Assembly (NCBI GenBank): GCA_031082125.1
Contig: JAVHLM010000024.1
Location: 25,801-89,800 of the forward strand
Length of the DNA: 64,000 nucleotides
DNA from: Candidatus Eremiobacterota bacterium
GTDB lineage: Bacteria; Vulcanimicrobiota; CADAWZ01; Ess09-12
Reading direction: 5' to 3'
Below, one piece after another: positions 55,569 to 64,000 of the stretch. The notes under the pieces were generated by a model. That model had not been told where the DNA came from. It saw only the letters and a program-made list of their open reading frames with translations, and did no database searches. The position numbers were made by a program, and so were the translations under genes. Numbering within the stretch: position 1 is the stretch's first letter; each line of letters begins with the position of its first letter.

Positions 55569-56453
55569 TTAATCGTTAAACTCGTTGAACTTCTGGAATG
55601 CCTCGGTGACAATCATCACATTTTCCTTGAACTCGGCCTTTTCCTGCTCCATAAGAGCCCCGGCCTGCATCTGGGGGAGGTTCCTTATTTCCATCGCAAT
55701 CGTTCCCGGCGAGTTGGTGAAAATCCATATCCTGTCGCCGAGGTACACGGCCTCGGCAATACTGTGGCTTATGATGAACACGGTGGCTTCCACTTCCCGC
55801 CAGAGCTCCAGGATGAGATCCTGCATCACGAGGCGTGTGGGCTCGTCAAGGGCGCTGAAGGGCTCGTCCATGAGTATTATCCGCGGCTTGAGAGCCAGAG
55901 TCCTTGCGATGGCCACGCGCTGCTGCATGCCGCCTGAGAGCTGGTGGGGAAATTTCTGCTCGTTCCCGTCAAGACGCACGCGGTGGATCCACCGCATGGC
56001 ATACTCTTCCATGTTCTGCCTCGTGGGCTCGGCGCCGATGAGCTCTTTCTGGTCCTCCCGGCTCATGAGCTCGATACCGAAGGTGACATTGGAGAGGACG
56101 GTCCTCTGGGGGAAGGAGCTGTATTTCTGGAAAATCATCCCCCTGTCCTTGCCGGGGCCCATGATGGGGCTGTTTCGCACGTACGCCTCCCCTGTCGTGG
56201 GGGGAAAGTGGGGTCCCAGGCCCGCGATGATGTTGAGGACAGTTGATTTTCCGCACCCGCTCGGGCCTATAAGGGCTATGAACTCCCCTTTGCCAGGGAT
56301 GTCATCGACTTCGAAGTTGACATTCTCTATGGCGGTGAACTCCCGGGGAGTCCCCTTGAAAAAGGTCTTGGACACGTTCCTGAAGGTCACCACGGCCGGT
56401 ATGTCGGTGGTTTTTGCAATGACGGGGTTTTCAGTTATCTGGAGAGTGCTCAT
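55569..56453 (-). CDS. ABC transporter ATPase (SsuB/TauB/NrtD-like)
   Basis: The product has 294 residues. Walker A GPSGCGKS (63-70), signature LSGGMQQR, Walker [13 protein letters not shown] and switch His in ISHSIAEA are intact. The family imports nitrate, sulfonates, taurine or thiamine precursors. The ATG shares one base with the TGA of the permease gene, so the 93 in-frame codons before it, which lie inside the permease gene, are not used. Confidence 0.92.
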   Translation of the reverse strand: MSTLQITENPVIAKTTDIPAVVTFRNVSKTFFKGTPREFTAIENVNFEVDDIPGKGEFIALIGPSGCGKSTVLNIIAGLGPHFPPTTGEAYVRNSPIMGPGKDRGMIFQKYSSFPQRTVLSNVTFGIELMSREDQKELIGAEPTRQNMEEYAMRWIHRVRLDGNEQKFPHQLSGGMQQRVAIARTLALKPRIILMDEPFSALDEPTRLVMQDLILELWREVEATVFIISHSIAEAVYLGDRIWIFTNSPGTIAMEIRNLPQMQAGALMEQEKAEFKENVMIVTEAFQKFNEFND

Positions 56454-57448
56454 CAGCGCGCCTCCTTGTACCTGAAGAGTGCCCGGTAGCCCAGCTCCCA
56501 GAGCTTGTCTATCAGGAAGGCGATAAGCACTATGACGGTGAGCACGAGATAGACAATAGAGCTGTCGGCTCCCCGTGACTGGGCGTTTTTCAGGATGAAT
56601 CCCAGGCCGCTCTCGGCGCCGATCATCTCGGCCATGATGATCCAGGTGAATCCCACGCCGAAGCCCAGGCGCAGTGAGTTGTAAATCTCGGGGAGCGCGA
56701 TGGGAAAAAGTATCTTCGAGACAATGTGCCACTTGTTCGCCCCGAGGGTATAGCCAGTGTTCAGGAAGACATCGTCAACATCGGAGATGGCCTTTACAAA
56801 AGCCGGCAGCAGGAACACAAAGGTGGCGATGGCAAGAAACCCCACTTTCTGTTTTTCCTCCATGCCGAACCATACAAGGGTGAGGGGCACGAGGGTAGGG
56901 ATGGGGATGTATGAGCCCACGATCATGATAGGGGCAAAGGCCGCCCTGAATTTCGAAAAGGAGCCCATCAGCACGCCAAGAGGCAACGCGAGAGCCGTGG
57001 CGATGAGGAACCCGCCCGTGATCCTTGCAAGGCTCACCAGAATACCGGCGCCGAGCCGTTTCTCAGGGGTCAGGATCTTCGGGATGGCCTGTACGAATTC
57101 CTTGGGGCTCGGCATGATGATTGAGGAAATGACCCTCTGCTCCACGGGCCCCCATGTCACCAGGGTCCAGATTATCACCAGGAGCACAATGGGGATCATT
57201 GAAAGGAGAAAGGCCGTAAAAGGCGATACATCCTCCCTGATGGCAAAGATGCTCCCGGTGAACTTCGCCAATTGAAAGGCTTTCCGCTGCCTGGGAGGAG
57301 CCTCTTCCTGTTTTTTTTCAGGCTTTTCCCTTGCAGGCTTTTCCCGCACGGGCTTGATTTTTTTTACCTTGGTCTCTTTTTTAAAAAAAGCAGGCAGCTT
57401 CAAAACTTTGGAGCCTCCCTTCGGCGGCTTGCTATCACAAGAGCGCAC
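56453..57448 (-). CDS. ABC transporter permease (SsuC/TauC-like)
   Basis: The product has 331 residues. About 60 Lys/Glu/Pro-rich cytoplasmic residues precede six or so membrane helices. The EAA loop that contacts the ATPase is present ([20 protein letters not shown]). The ATG has GGAG 6 nt before it; a TTG 15 codons later also has a good site (AAGGGAGG) and is possible. The long charged N-terminal tail is unusual for the family and might bind the coiled-coil or AAA partner. Confidence 0.9.
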   Translation of the reverse strand: MRSCDSKPPKGGSKVLKLPAFFKKETKVKKIKPVREKPAREKPEKKQEEAPPRQRKAFQLAKFTGSIFAIREDVSPFTAFLLSMIPIVLLVIIWTLVTWGPVEQRVISSIIMPSPKEFVQAIPKILTPEKRLGAGILVSLARITGGFLIATALALPLGVLMGSFSKFRAAFAPIMIVGSYIPIPTLVPLTLVWFGMEEKQKVGFLAIATFVFLLPAFVKAISDVDDVFLNTGYTLGANKWHIVSKILFPIALPEIYNSLRLGFGVGFTWIIMAEMIGAESGLGFILKNAQSRGADSSIVYLVLTVIVLIAFLIDKLWELGYRALFRYKEAR

Positions 57449-57538
57449 ATGGTGCGCTCCACGTCAGCTTTCTTGCGTAAAGCAGAAGTCCCTGCCTGCC
57501 ATGTCCCCATGGCAGGCAGGGCGCGCTGGTACGGAATA

Positions 57539-59293
57539 TTATTTTGCCTCGGGCTGGTACACGGAGATTTCCACTCTCCTGTTTTTCGCATGGTTTTCGG
57601 GGTCGCCGGGATCAAAGGGCTTGTCCCAGCCCGCTCCCTCGACGACAAACTTGTTGGGATCGAACTTGTATTTCTCCACGAGCTCCTTTTTCACCGAGTT
57701 GGCCCTGGCCATGGAGAGCTTTTTCACGGCCTCGTCAGGCACCTGCCCTTTCCGTGACCCGTCGGTATGGCCCACGATGGCGATGGTGGCCGCTTCAAAC
57801 TGCGCGGCGAGGCGGGCTACCTTCTCAAGGGTGGATTTTGAGTTGGGATCATAAGTGGTGTTTGCCAGGGCATTGCCGAGCTCATCATGCTGGGGCTCAA
57901 AGATGTTTGACGAATTGGGATAGAAGTTTATCCTGATGGTCTGCGTGAGAATTGGCGCCTCGGCCTGGACCTTCGAGAAGGAGGTGGGCGCGAAGACTGT
58001 CTTGTAGCTGTCTTTCTGGTGGGCGAAGGTGCCATCCTTTTCAATGTCAGCCATCACGCTGAAATCCATCACCTGGTCAAACTGCACCGGCGCGTCAATA
58101 AGGCCCAGCTCCCTGTACACGAAGCAGATGGTCTTCCATGTCCTCTCGAAGTTGGCGGGGTTGTTGGCGTTCATGAAAAATTCCTTGTTTTCGGCGAAGT
58201 TTGTGGAGTGGGCGTCCTGGAGCATCTTCTTTATCTCGCCTACGTCAAAGCCATAGAGATCGGCCATCCACTGGCAGGCCTGGACCCTGTAGCTCTCGTT
58301 CTGGAGCTTGTCCATTCCTTCAAAAATCCCTGCCACGATGCCCTTGATGATGTCGGGGTGATCCTTGGCGAAGTCTGCGCGGACCGCCCATACGTCGGCA
58401 ATGAGCTTGTTGGCGTCGGCGGTCGTGGAGAGAATCTTGGTGCCCTTCACCTTCTCGGGGATGTTGTAAATATCGGGGGCCCACGAGACGACGGCGTCAA
58501 TCTGATCGGACTTGCCCGTTGAGGCCACGAAGGCGGCTGCCGCTTCAAAGGCGGTGTTGGTGTACTTGTGCTTCACCTCGGAAGGCTGGATCCCGGCGCT
58601 TATGAGGAGGCTGTTGATGTAATACTGGCTCGGCGAGTTCTGGGCATAGACCACGGTCTTGCCCCTCAGATCCTGGACGCTCTTTATCCTGTCCCTTACG
58701 ACGATGCCGTCGCCGCCGTTGGACCAGTCAATCTGCTGGTAGATGCGCGGCGCCGTCCTTGAATCCTTCATCAGCTCGGGGGCGAAGAGGACCATCATGT
58801 CGAGGGTGCCCCAGAGAATATGGCTTTTCCCGGCGGCGAAAGCGTTTCTTGCCGCCACGGGGTCGTCGATCAGGGTGATGTTCATCTGAAAGCCGTACTT
58901 CTTGTAAAAAATGCTTTCCTTGTTGGCCTTGTGCCCATGGTTCGCCGCGATGATGGGGAGCCACCCTATCCAGATGTTGATGGGGAACTCCACGATCTTG
59001 CTGTTCTTGTCCCACTTGTAGCCGCTGATAGCCTTGGGATCGACTGCGGGGAGCTTTTCCTGGGGGACGTACTTGTATTCCTGGACGGTCGTGATGCCCT
59101 TCAGGTCAGGAGCCTCGATGTTGAGCTTGGTCATGTCGATGGTCTTGCCTGGAGAGGGGCCGGTGCTTCCTCCCGTGCCGCCGCCTTTTTTCAAGAACCC
59201 GAAATAGACGCCTGCACCGATGAGGCCCACGATGAATAAAAAGACAATTACCTTTCCGAAGGGAGTAAGCCCTTCCTGTTTATCCTGTGCCAT
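57539..59293 (-). CDS. ABC substrate-binding protein fused to OmpA peptidoglycan-binding domain
   Basis: The product has 584 residues. An N-terminal helix (about 13-33) anchors it in the inner membrane. Residues 95-400 are an NMT1/SsuA-like binding protein (INIWIGWLPIIAANHG, GKTVVYAQNSPSQYYI). The C-terminus (about 460-580) is an OmpA domain: IVGHTDGSRKGQ, LSMARANSVKKEL and NRRVEI bind peptidoglycan. Membrane anchor at one end and wall binding at the other would hold it across the periplasm. AAAGGAGGGG precedes the ATG. Fusions of these domains exist elsewhere, but pairing with PspA and AAA genes is the notable point. Confidence 0.88.
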   Translation of the reverse strand: MAQDKQEGLTPFGKVIVFLFIVGLIGAGVYFGFLKKGGGTGGSTGPSPGKTIDMTKLNIEAPDLKGITTVQEYKYVPQEKLPAVDPKAISGYKWDKNSKIVEFPINIWIGWLPIIAANHGHKANKESIFYKKYGFQMNITLIDDPVAARNAFAAGKSHILWGTLDMMVLFAPELMKDSRTAPRIYQQIDWSNGGDGIVVRDRIKSVQDLRGKTVVYAQNSPSQYYINSLLISAGIQPSEVKHKYTNTAFEAAAAFVASTGKSDQIDAVVSWAPDIYNIPEKVKGTKILSTTADANKLIADVWAVRADFAKDHPDIIKGIVAGIFEGMDKLQNESYRVQACQWMADLYGFDVGEIKKMLQDAHSTNFAENKEFFMNANNPANFERTWKTICFVYRELGLIDAPVQFDQVMDFSVMADIEKDGTFAHQKDSYKTVFAPTSFSKVQAEAPILTQTIRINFYPNSSNIFEPQHDELGNALANTTYDPNSKSTLEKVARLAAQFEAATIAIVGHTDGSRKGQVPDEAVKKLSMARANSVKKELVEKYKFDPNKFVVEGAGWDKPFDPGDPENHAKNRRVEISVYQPEAK

Positions 59294-59356
59294 ATTGCTG
59301 CCCCTCCTTTTATAATAGAGTGATTTCCCCGCCCCGGGGTCGAATATTTCAAGGTG

Positions 59357-60112
59357 TTATATGGTTTCCTCACGCTCCAGGGGACCCATTGCCTTGGTGC
59401 CTGCAGGCGCTTCAAGCGGTGCCTCCATACCCGGCATTTCAATTCCCACGCTTGCGGCAAACTCTGAGAGAGCCTGCTGCTCAAGGGCTTTCATCTCCGA
59501 CTCCTTCATGGAGATTTCAGAGGTGTCGGCCGAGTCCTTGGCCACCATGGCTCTTCCCGTGGCTTCCTCGATGCGCTCGTCAAGGTGCTCCTGGATCCGC
59601 GACATGGTGTCGCCGTCGCTTCCTATCTCGGCGATCATGGCCTGGGACATCTCACGGAGCTCCGCCTCGGCCTCCTTCATCTCCACCTGGGAGAGCTTTC
59701 TCACGAGCTCGTCGATCTTGTTCTTTGCATCCCTGACGGTGACTTCCTTGGTCTTCAGGAGATTTTCATAGACCTCCTTGGCCGACTTGAGCTGCGACCG
59801 GTACTCTACGAGCTGCTCCCTTATGGTTTTCAGCTCCATGGCGTACTTGCCTGCAATGTCCCTGTTCCCCGCCTTGAGGTTCGCCTGTGTTTTGGCGATG
59901 TAGTCGGCCTCTTTTTTCTGCCCCTCGGCAATGAGGCGGTCGAGCCTGGACACAAAGCCGGCCTGCTTGGCCAGGTTCTGGTTGTACTTGGCGACTTTCT
60001 CCCTCAGGGCCTCCTTTTCAGCTTCAATGAGGGCCTTGGGGTTTGAGCTCTCAATACCTTTGATGAAGAGGCTCAGGAAACCCTTGAAAATCTTGTTAAG
60101 TCTTTTCCACAA
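59357..60112 (-). CDS. PspA/IM30 (Vipp1) family protein
   Basis: The product has 251 residues and is almost all helix. The N-terminal amphipathic helix (WKRLNKIFKGFLSLFIKGIE) and the long hairpin coiled coil are those of PspA/Vipp1, the bacterial ESCRT-III superfamily members that coat and repair the inner membrane. A start at TTG fits the GAGGTGA site 6 nt upstream. It is the first gene of the ABC/AAA operon. The C-terminal tail (about 225-251) is a Pro-rich extension that could be the AAA contact, by analogy with ESCRT-III tails; this is inference. Confidence 0.85.
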   Translation of the reverse strand: MWKRLNKIFKGFLSLFIKGIESSNPKALIEAEKEALREKVAKYNQNLAKQAGFVSRLDRLIAEGQKKEADYIAKTQANLKAGNRDIAGKYAMELKTIREQLVEYRSQLKSAKEVYENLLKTKEVTVRDAKNKIDELVRKLSQVEMKEAEAELREMSQAMIAEIGSDGDTMSRIQEHLDERIEEATGRAMVAKDSADTSEISMKESEMKALEQQALSEFAASVGIEMPGMEAPLEAPAGTKAMGPLEREETI

Positions 60113-60255
60113 GTGGAATCACCTCGTTTCTTTATTATATGCCTCCCCGGGAGGCAGTCTGCTGCATGCCGTGCCTCTCTGCAAGCAAGGCACTGAACCT
60201 ATTTCGCCATATAATTAATTATTCCTGTGATACCCGTGCGGGAGGGCCCTGCTCT

Positions 60256-61251
60256 CTATCCTGCTCTCATCAGTTCCTTCCATTTTATTTTGCAGGGGCA
60301 GCTGAAAACAGAAAGGACCTTCCTGTCCTGGGTGGCATTGAACTCCCTGACAAGCTCCCTGGCTTGTTCGTTGCAGAGCTCGCAGTTTTCCGCAGTCCTG
60401 CCCGCGGCAAGCCCTTCATCACTGAGGCCCACCTCTATCTCCACGGGGAGGGAGAAAGTGGCTCTCAGCACTTCGATGACGCTCCACAGCTTCGGCGGGG
60501 TGAAGAGGCCCTTGAAATAGAGCTCTTCCAGGGGGGTATTCTGGGGCACAAAGGTGGGCTGGAGGGCCACCTTTACCTGAATCCCGAGGGACTTCCCGAG
60601 ATCATTGAGGTAATAGATGGAATCAATGGCATCACGGACTGCCTCCCCCTCGCTGAGTCCCGGCGGCTTGAGGAGCACATAGGCAAGAAGATGGATCCCC
60701 AGGGGCGCGAGTACTGCCGCCGCCTCGTTGAACTGTTCCAGCGTGAAGCCCTTCTTGAGGACTTCCAGCCTCAGGTCATCCCGCTTTGTCTCCAGGCCGA
60801 TGCCCACCTCAAGCATCTTGTCGCCAAGGAGGCCCTTGAGCTTCCCAAGCTGGCTCTTTTCAGAGACGATGTATTCAGGCCTTGATTCTATCAATATCTT
60901 TCTTATGTGGGGATGCTCCGATATCTTGGAAAAGATATGCTCTCCCACAGGGGGAGGTATCTCGATCCTGTTGAGAAAGGAGCCTGAGTTGTAGATGTCG
61001 ATCTCGGCGATATCCTCATTGAGCGTATAATGAAGGAAGAGGGCCTTTTCAAACTGGGTGATGATATCAAGCCCGGGAACAGGCATCCCTTTCGTCGAGA
61101 GCTCCTTGAAACCGCAGAAAGCGCATCCGCCGCTGCTTCCGAGGGCATGGCTGCAGCCCCTGGTTCTCAGGATCACCATGAGGCGCTTTCCCTTTTTCCC
61201 CTCTATTCTTGTGGGCGCTATATGAACAAATGCCGGCGTCTTGAGATCCAT
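60256..61251 (-). CDS. Radical SAM protein, TIGR01210/RaSEA-like
   Basis: The product has 331 residues. Cys33, Cys43 and Cys46 in RGCSHALGSSGGCAFCGF give a long first spacing (C-x9-C-x2-C) found in the TIGR01210 family, which includes the archaeosine synthase partner RaSEA. A Cys group near the end (CELC, then CPC) may bind another cluster or zinc. In bacteria the substrate is not known. The AGGAG site overlaps the TAG stop of the carbamoyltransferase gene, so the two are coupled. Confidence 0.8.
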   Translation of the reverse strand: MDLKTPAFVHIAPTRIEGKKGKRLMVILRTRGCSHALGSSGGCAFCGFKELSTKGMPVPGLDIITQFEKALFLHYTLNEDIAEIDIYNSGSFLNRIEIPPPVGEHIFSKISEHPHIRKILIESRPEYIVSEKSQLGKLKGLLGDKMLEVGIGLETKRDDLRLEVLKKGFTLEQFNEAAAVLAPLGIHLLAYVLLKPPGLSEGEAVRDAIDSIYYLNDLGKSLGIQVKVALQPTFVPQNTPLEELYFKGLFTPPKLWSVIEVLRATFSLPVEIEVGLSDEGLAAGRTAENCELCNEQARELVREFNATQDRKVLSVFSCPCKIKWKELMRAG

Positions 61252-61263
61252 TCCGGTGCGCTC

Positions 61264-63015
61264 CTAGCGTTCGCAGATGAAGTTTCCCATCACAAGTACA
61301 TCGAACCGGGTGTTGAGGAACGTGCGCACGGCATCTTCCGGAGTTGCCACTATGGGCTCCTGGGAGTTGAAAGAGGTATTCAGGATAAGTGGGAGACCCG
61401 TGATCTCATAAAATTTCTTGATAAGCTTGTAGTAACGGGGATTCTGCCGCTCGCTCACCGACTGGATACGGCTTGTCCGGTCGGTATGGGTCACGGCATC
61501 AATCAAACCCAGCTTCTCGGGCCGCACGTCAAAAATCATGAGCATGTATGGCGAGGGGTAGAGGCAGTCAACCCACTCACCTGCGTGCTCTTCCAAGATG
61601 CTCGGGGCGAAAGGCCTGAATTCCTCCCTGTTCTTGATGCCCATGGCATTGATTTTCTCCTTGATCCTCCCGTCGGTGGGGTTGGCAATGAGGCTCCTGT
61701 TCCCCAGGGCCCTGGGGCCTATCTCGAGCCTTCCCTGGAACCAGCCGATGATTTTCCCGTCTTTCAAAAGGGTGGCCGTTTTTTCAGTGAGCTCGTCGAA
61801 GTTCTCATATTCCCTGTGCTTGAGCCGGTAATCCTCGATGACGGCCAATATCTGCTCCCTGGTGAACTGGGGGCCATAGTAGGGCGCGACAAGGATCTGC
61901 TCGTCCACCTTGGGGTTGCCAAGGACCATGTTCCAGAGGTAATAGGCGGCGCCCACGGCCGTGCCGGCATCATGGGCGGCGGGCTGGATAAAGATGTTCA
62001 TTTTCGGGTATTTTTTCTGGATTTTCGCATTGGCCACTGAATTGAGGGCGACGCCCCCTGCCATGCAGAGGTTGAGGCATTTGGTCTTTGAGACGAGATA
62101 GTCCACCATGTGAAGAATCACTTCCTCGGTCCTTTTCTGGAGGGCTCTTGCTATCATCATCTCCTGTATGGTCGCCGTGGGATCTATGGCCTTGTCACGG
62201 CGCTCCTTGAAGAACCTCTTCGCAAGCTCGGAATAATCCTCGTTCCTGAACTTCATGATGGTATCGTCGATTTCAAAGCCCCCGTCGGGCAGGATCTTCA
62301 CGATCTCCTCGAAGGTCTCGACGATATATTTCGGGAGGTACATTTCAGCCGACGTGGCGAGGCCCATCACCTTGCAGGCATCGTATTCGGAGAAGCCGAA
62401 ATACTTGGAGAATTTTTCCCAGAGGAACCCCAGCGAAGACGGGTAGTCAACCTCCTTTATCCTTTCGAGCTGGTTCCCTTTCCCGAAGCCGAGCCATGTG
62501 GAGGCGAATTCCCCTATTCCGTCCACGGCAAGAATGTTGGCCTTGTCAAAGGGAGACATATAAAAGGCGCTCCCTGCATGGCAGATATGGTGGGGAATGA
62601 AGCGGAAAATACTCCTGATATCCCTTCCTGCAATCGCCGAGAGCTTGCCGGGCACCTGCTTAAGCTTGTGGAAGTAAAGCTCCTCTCCCTCCCTGCTCCC
62701 GAAGTCCATCGTGGCAATCCTGTAGGGATGCACATGGGCGGTATTCCTGCGGAACCGCTCCTCAGGATCGAGAGAGAACCCTATATGGTCAATATCGTTC
62801 CATGTAATCCTCCCATAGCGGAGACAGAACTCCATGGCCTTCACGGGCAGCTCGTCGGGATTGCTGGTGAGAGCTTTTTTCCCATGCTTTTTCCTGTTGA
62901 ACCTTTCCTCCTCTGCACAGGCAATGATCCTGCCGTTCTCAAGAAGGCATGCCGATGATTCGTGATAGGCTGAATTGATGCCGAAAATATAGGTTTTTTT
63001 CTCTTCCTGTGTCAC
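61264..63015 (-). CDS. Carbamoyltransferase, NodU/CmcH (TobZ) family
   Basis: The product has 583 residues. YIFGINSAYHESSACLLENGRI is the start of the Kae1-like domain, here given as YIFGINSAYHESS and ACLLENGRI; FIPHHICHAGSAFY carries the metal His residues, and EIGPRALGNRSLIANP lies in the C-terminal YrdC-like part. The family puts a carbamoyl group on antibiotic or sugar hydroxyls. The start is a GTG 8 nt after GGGAG; the open frame extends upstream without meaning. No other biosynthetic genes are visible, so the acceptor is unknown. Confidence 0.9.
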   Translation of the reverse strand: MTQEEKKTYIFGINSAYHESSACLLENGRIIACAEEERFNRKKHGKKALTSNPDELPVKAMEFCLRYGRITWNDIDHIGFSLDPEERFRRNTAHVHPYRIATMDFGSREGEELYFHKLKQVPGKLSAIAGRDIRSIFRFIPHHICHAGSAFYMSPFDKANILAVDGIGEFASTWLGFGKGNQLERIKEVDYPSSLGFLWEKFSKYFGFSEYDACKVMGLATSAEMYLPKYIVETFEEIVKILPDGGFEIDDTIMKFRNEDYSELAKRFFKERRDKAIDPTATIQEMMIARALQKRTEEVILHMVDYLVSKTKCLNLCMAGGVALNSVANAKIQKKYPKMNIFIQPAAHDAGTAVGAAYYLWNMVLGNPKVDEQILVAPYYGPQFTREQILAVIEDYRLKHREYENFDELTEKTATLLKDGKIIGWFQGRLEIGPRALGNRSLIANPTDGRIKEKINAMGIKNREEFRPFAPSILEEHAGEWVDCLYPSPYMLMIFDVRPEKLGLIDAVTHTDRTSRIQSVSERQNPRYYKLIKKFYEITGLPLILNTSFNSQEPIVATPEDAVRTFLNTRFDVLVMGNFICER

Positions 63016-63148
63016 AGGTGAAACTCCCTTCGCGGTATTTTTAGTGTGGCCCCTATGATTCTTTCCATAGTATTCCCCACCGGTTATTTTTCCCCTTTTT
63101 GCGGGAGTGCCCCGCCGGGAGGTGAAAAAGTCACGGCGACCCATTGAC

Positions 63149-64000
63149 ATGGTTTCTCTCCCATGGGATGATCTCCTTATGAAACACTTTCTTCCCTTCG
63201 AGCAGGTGCGGCAGTCCCATGGGAGCACCCTTGGGAATAAAGGGTACACGCTGGCCCTTCTCTACAGGAAGGGGTTTCCCGTGCCCCGGGGATACTGCCT
63301 TCCCTCCACGGCAGGGAAGGAATTCATGGATCCCCTGGTGGCAGCGCATGAGCTTTATCTTCTTCCTACCGGGGAGCAGCGGCGCCGCCTTGGCGCTCTT
63401 CGTGACTCCATCAGGGGGAGCCCTGTGCCTCCTGGTATCGCCGCTGATATCACCGAGCTTTTCTCCCTTCTTGAAGGTCCTTTCATCGTGCGCTCTTCGG
63501 GATCCGATGAAGACGGGACCCTTGCCTCCTTCGCAGGGGTTTTCACTACGGTAAGCCCCGTCTCTTCTCCCGGGGAACTGGAGGATGCCATACGGCATGT
63601 GTGGGCATCGCTCTGGTCCCATGAAGCTTTTGTGTACCGGGAGGTCCACCATATCCCTCCCATGAGCGCTTCAATGGCGATAGTGGTGCAGAAAGAAATC
63701 AGCCCCGCTCTTTCCGGGGTGCTCTTCACGGTAAATCCATTGAGCGGTGACCATGAAATGGTGATCAATGCCCATGAGGGTCACGGAAGGCTCATAGCCG
63801 AGGGAAGCGTAACCCCCACGGAATATCTTTTGAGAGCGCAGGCGCCCCCGGGGACTTGCCCGGTTGAAAGAAGAGGGAAGCTTGAGCTCCCCGGTGAGCT
63901 TGTTGAATCGCTTGCCGGGACGGGGAGATCTCTTGAGAGGCTTTTCGGCTGGCCCCAGGATATAGAATGGGGCTATGACGGCACCCTCTGGATCTTCCAG
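63149..64000 (+). CDS. PEP synthase/PPDK-like ATP-binding protein (cut by window end)
   Basis: 284 codons are open to the window edge. GSTLGNKGYTLALLYRKGFPVPRGY, here as GSTLGNKGYTLA and GFPVPRGY, then RSSGSDEDG, ASFAGVFTT, GVLFTVNPLSG and DIEWGYDG are the ATP-grasp motifs of PEP synthase. It is shorter between motifs than the protein at 38500 and closer to standard PEP synthase or rifampicin phosphotransferase. The start is uncertain: ATG at 63149 or 63179, or GTG at 63122; none has a well-placed ribosome site, though a strong GGGAGGTGA lies at 63117-63125. Confidence 0.82.
   Translation, partial: MVSLPWDDLLMKHFLPFEQVRQSHGSTLGNKGYTLALLYRKGFPVPRGYCLPSTAGKEFMDPLVAAHELYLLPTGEQRRRLGALRDSIRGSPVPPGIAADITELFSLLEGPFIVRSSGSDEDGTLASFAGVFTTVSPVSSPGELEDAIRHVWASLWSHEAFVYREVHHIPPMSASMAIVVQKEISPALSGVLFTVNPLSGDHEMVINAHEGHGRLIAEGSVTPTEYLLRAQAPPGTCPVERRGKLELPGELVESLAGTGRSLERLFGWPQDIEWGYDGTLWIFQ

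Noticed and set aside
55569-56732. Longer ABC ATPase starting at 56732
   Set aside because: The first 93 codons lie inside the permease gene and are not protein-like; the ATG at 56453 overlaps the permease stop by one base.

Overview
This is a 64 kb chromosomal window from a GC-rich, free-living bacterium. I see no phage, plasmid, insertion sequence or CRISPR array. Several features suggest a deep-branching environmental lineage rather than a well-studied genus: zinc-ribbon/WD40 serine-threonine kinases, ankyrin and TPR proteins, a serpin, FG-GAP repeats, and threonine genes mixed with surface-protein genes. That placement is inference, because the window has no rRNA. Strong promoters are sigma-70-like, and three carry an extended -10 (TGnTATAAT).

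Layout. Positions 1-10.9 kb hold secreted and protein-interaction genes: a truncated ankyrin protein with a Gly-rich tail, a 985-residue FG-GAP protein ending in a papain-like peptidase domain, and a minus-strand run of ankyrin protein, serpin, TPR-CHAT protease and methyltransferase. A promoter-driven RNA of about 137 nt at 3914-4050 carries all the arms of a tRNA, but with the 3' half before the 5' half. Positions 11-22.4 kb hold threonine synthesis (fused aspartokinase-homoserine dehydrogenase, thrB, and a separate thrC), interrupted by a probably leaderless HNH nuclease gene, an S15-type hydrolase and a DUF4160/DUF2442 pair. Positions 22.4-31 kb are a translationally coupled operon of two giant DUF2334-plus-TIM-barrel proteins and a processive GT2 glycosyltransferase, which looks like exopolysaccharide synthesis and modification. 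Positions 31.1-32.7 kb are infC-rpmI-rplT with an AUU start and an attenuator-like leader.

Positions 32.8-50.8 kb are mixed: kinase/WD40, radical SAM, C39-like protease, a PPDK-domain protein, glutamate dehydrogenase, VWA protein, YkgJ-TPR, DUF2993, pilin, M28 peptidase, acetate kinase and CPBP protease. Positions 50.8-60.1 kb form a minus-strand array: PspA/IM30, substrate-binding protein fused to OmpA, ABC permease, ABC ATPase, membrane coiled-coil protein, Ycf46-like AAA ATPase, coiled-coil protein and HD phosphohydrolase. I read this as a candidate envelope-maintenance system joining an ESCRT-III-fold protein, an AAA ATPase and a wall-anchored ABC transporter. Positions 60.2-64 kb hold a radical SAM protein, a NodU/CmcH-type carbamoyltransferase and the start of a PEP synthase-like gene cut by the window edge.

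The two most unusual items are the permuted tRNA-like RNA and the PspA/AAA/ABC-OmpA operon.
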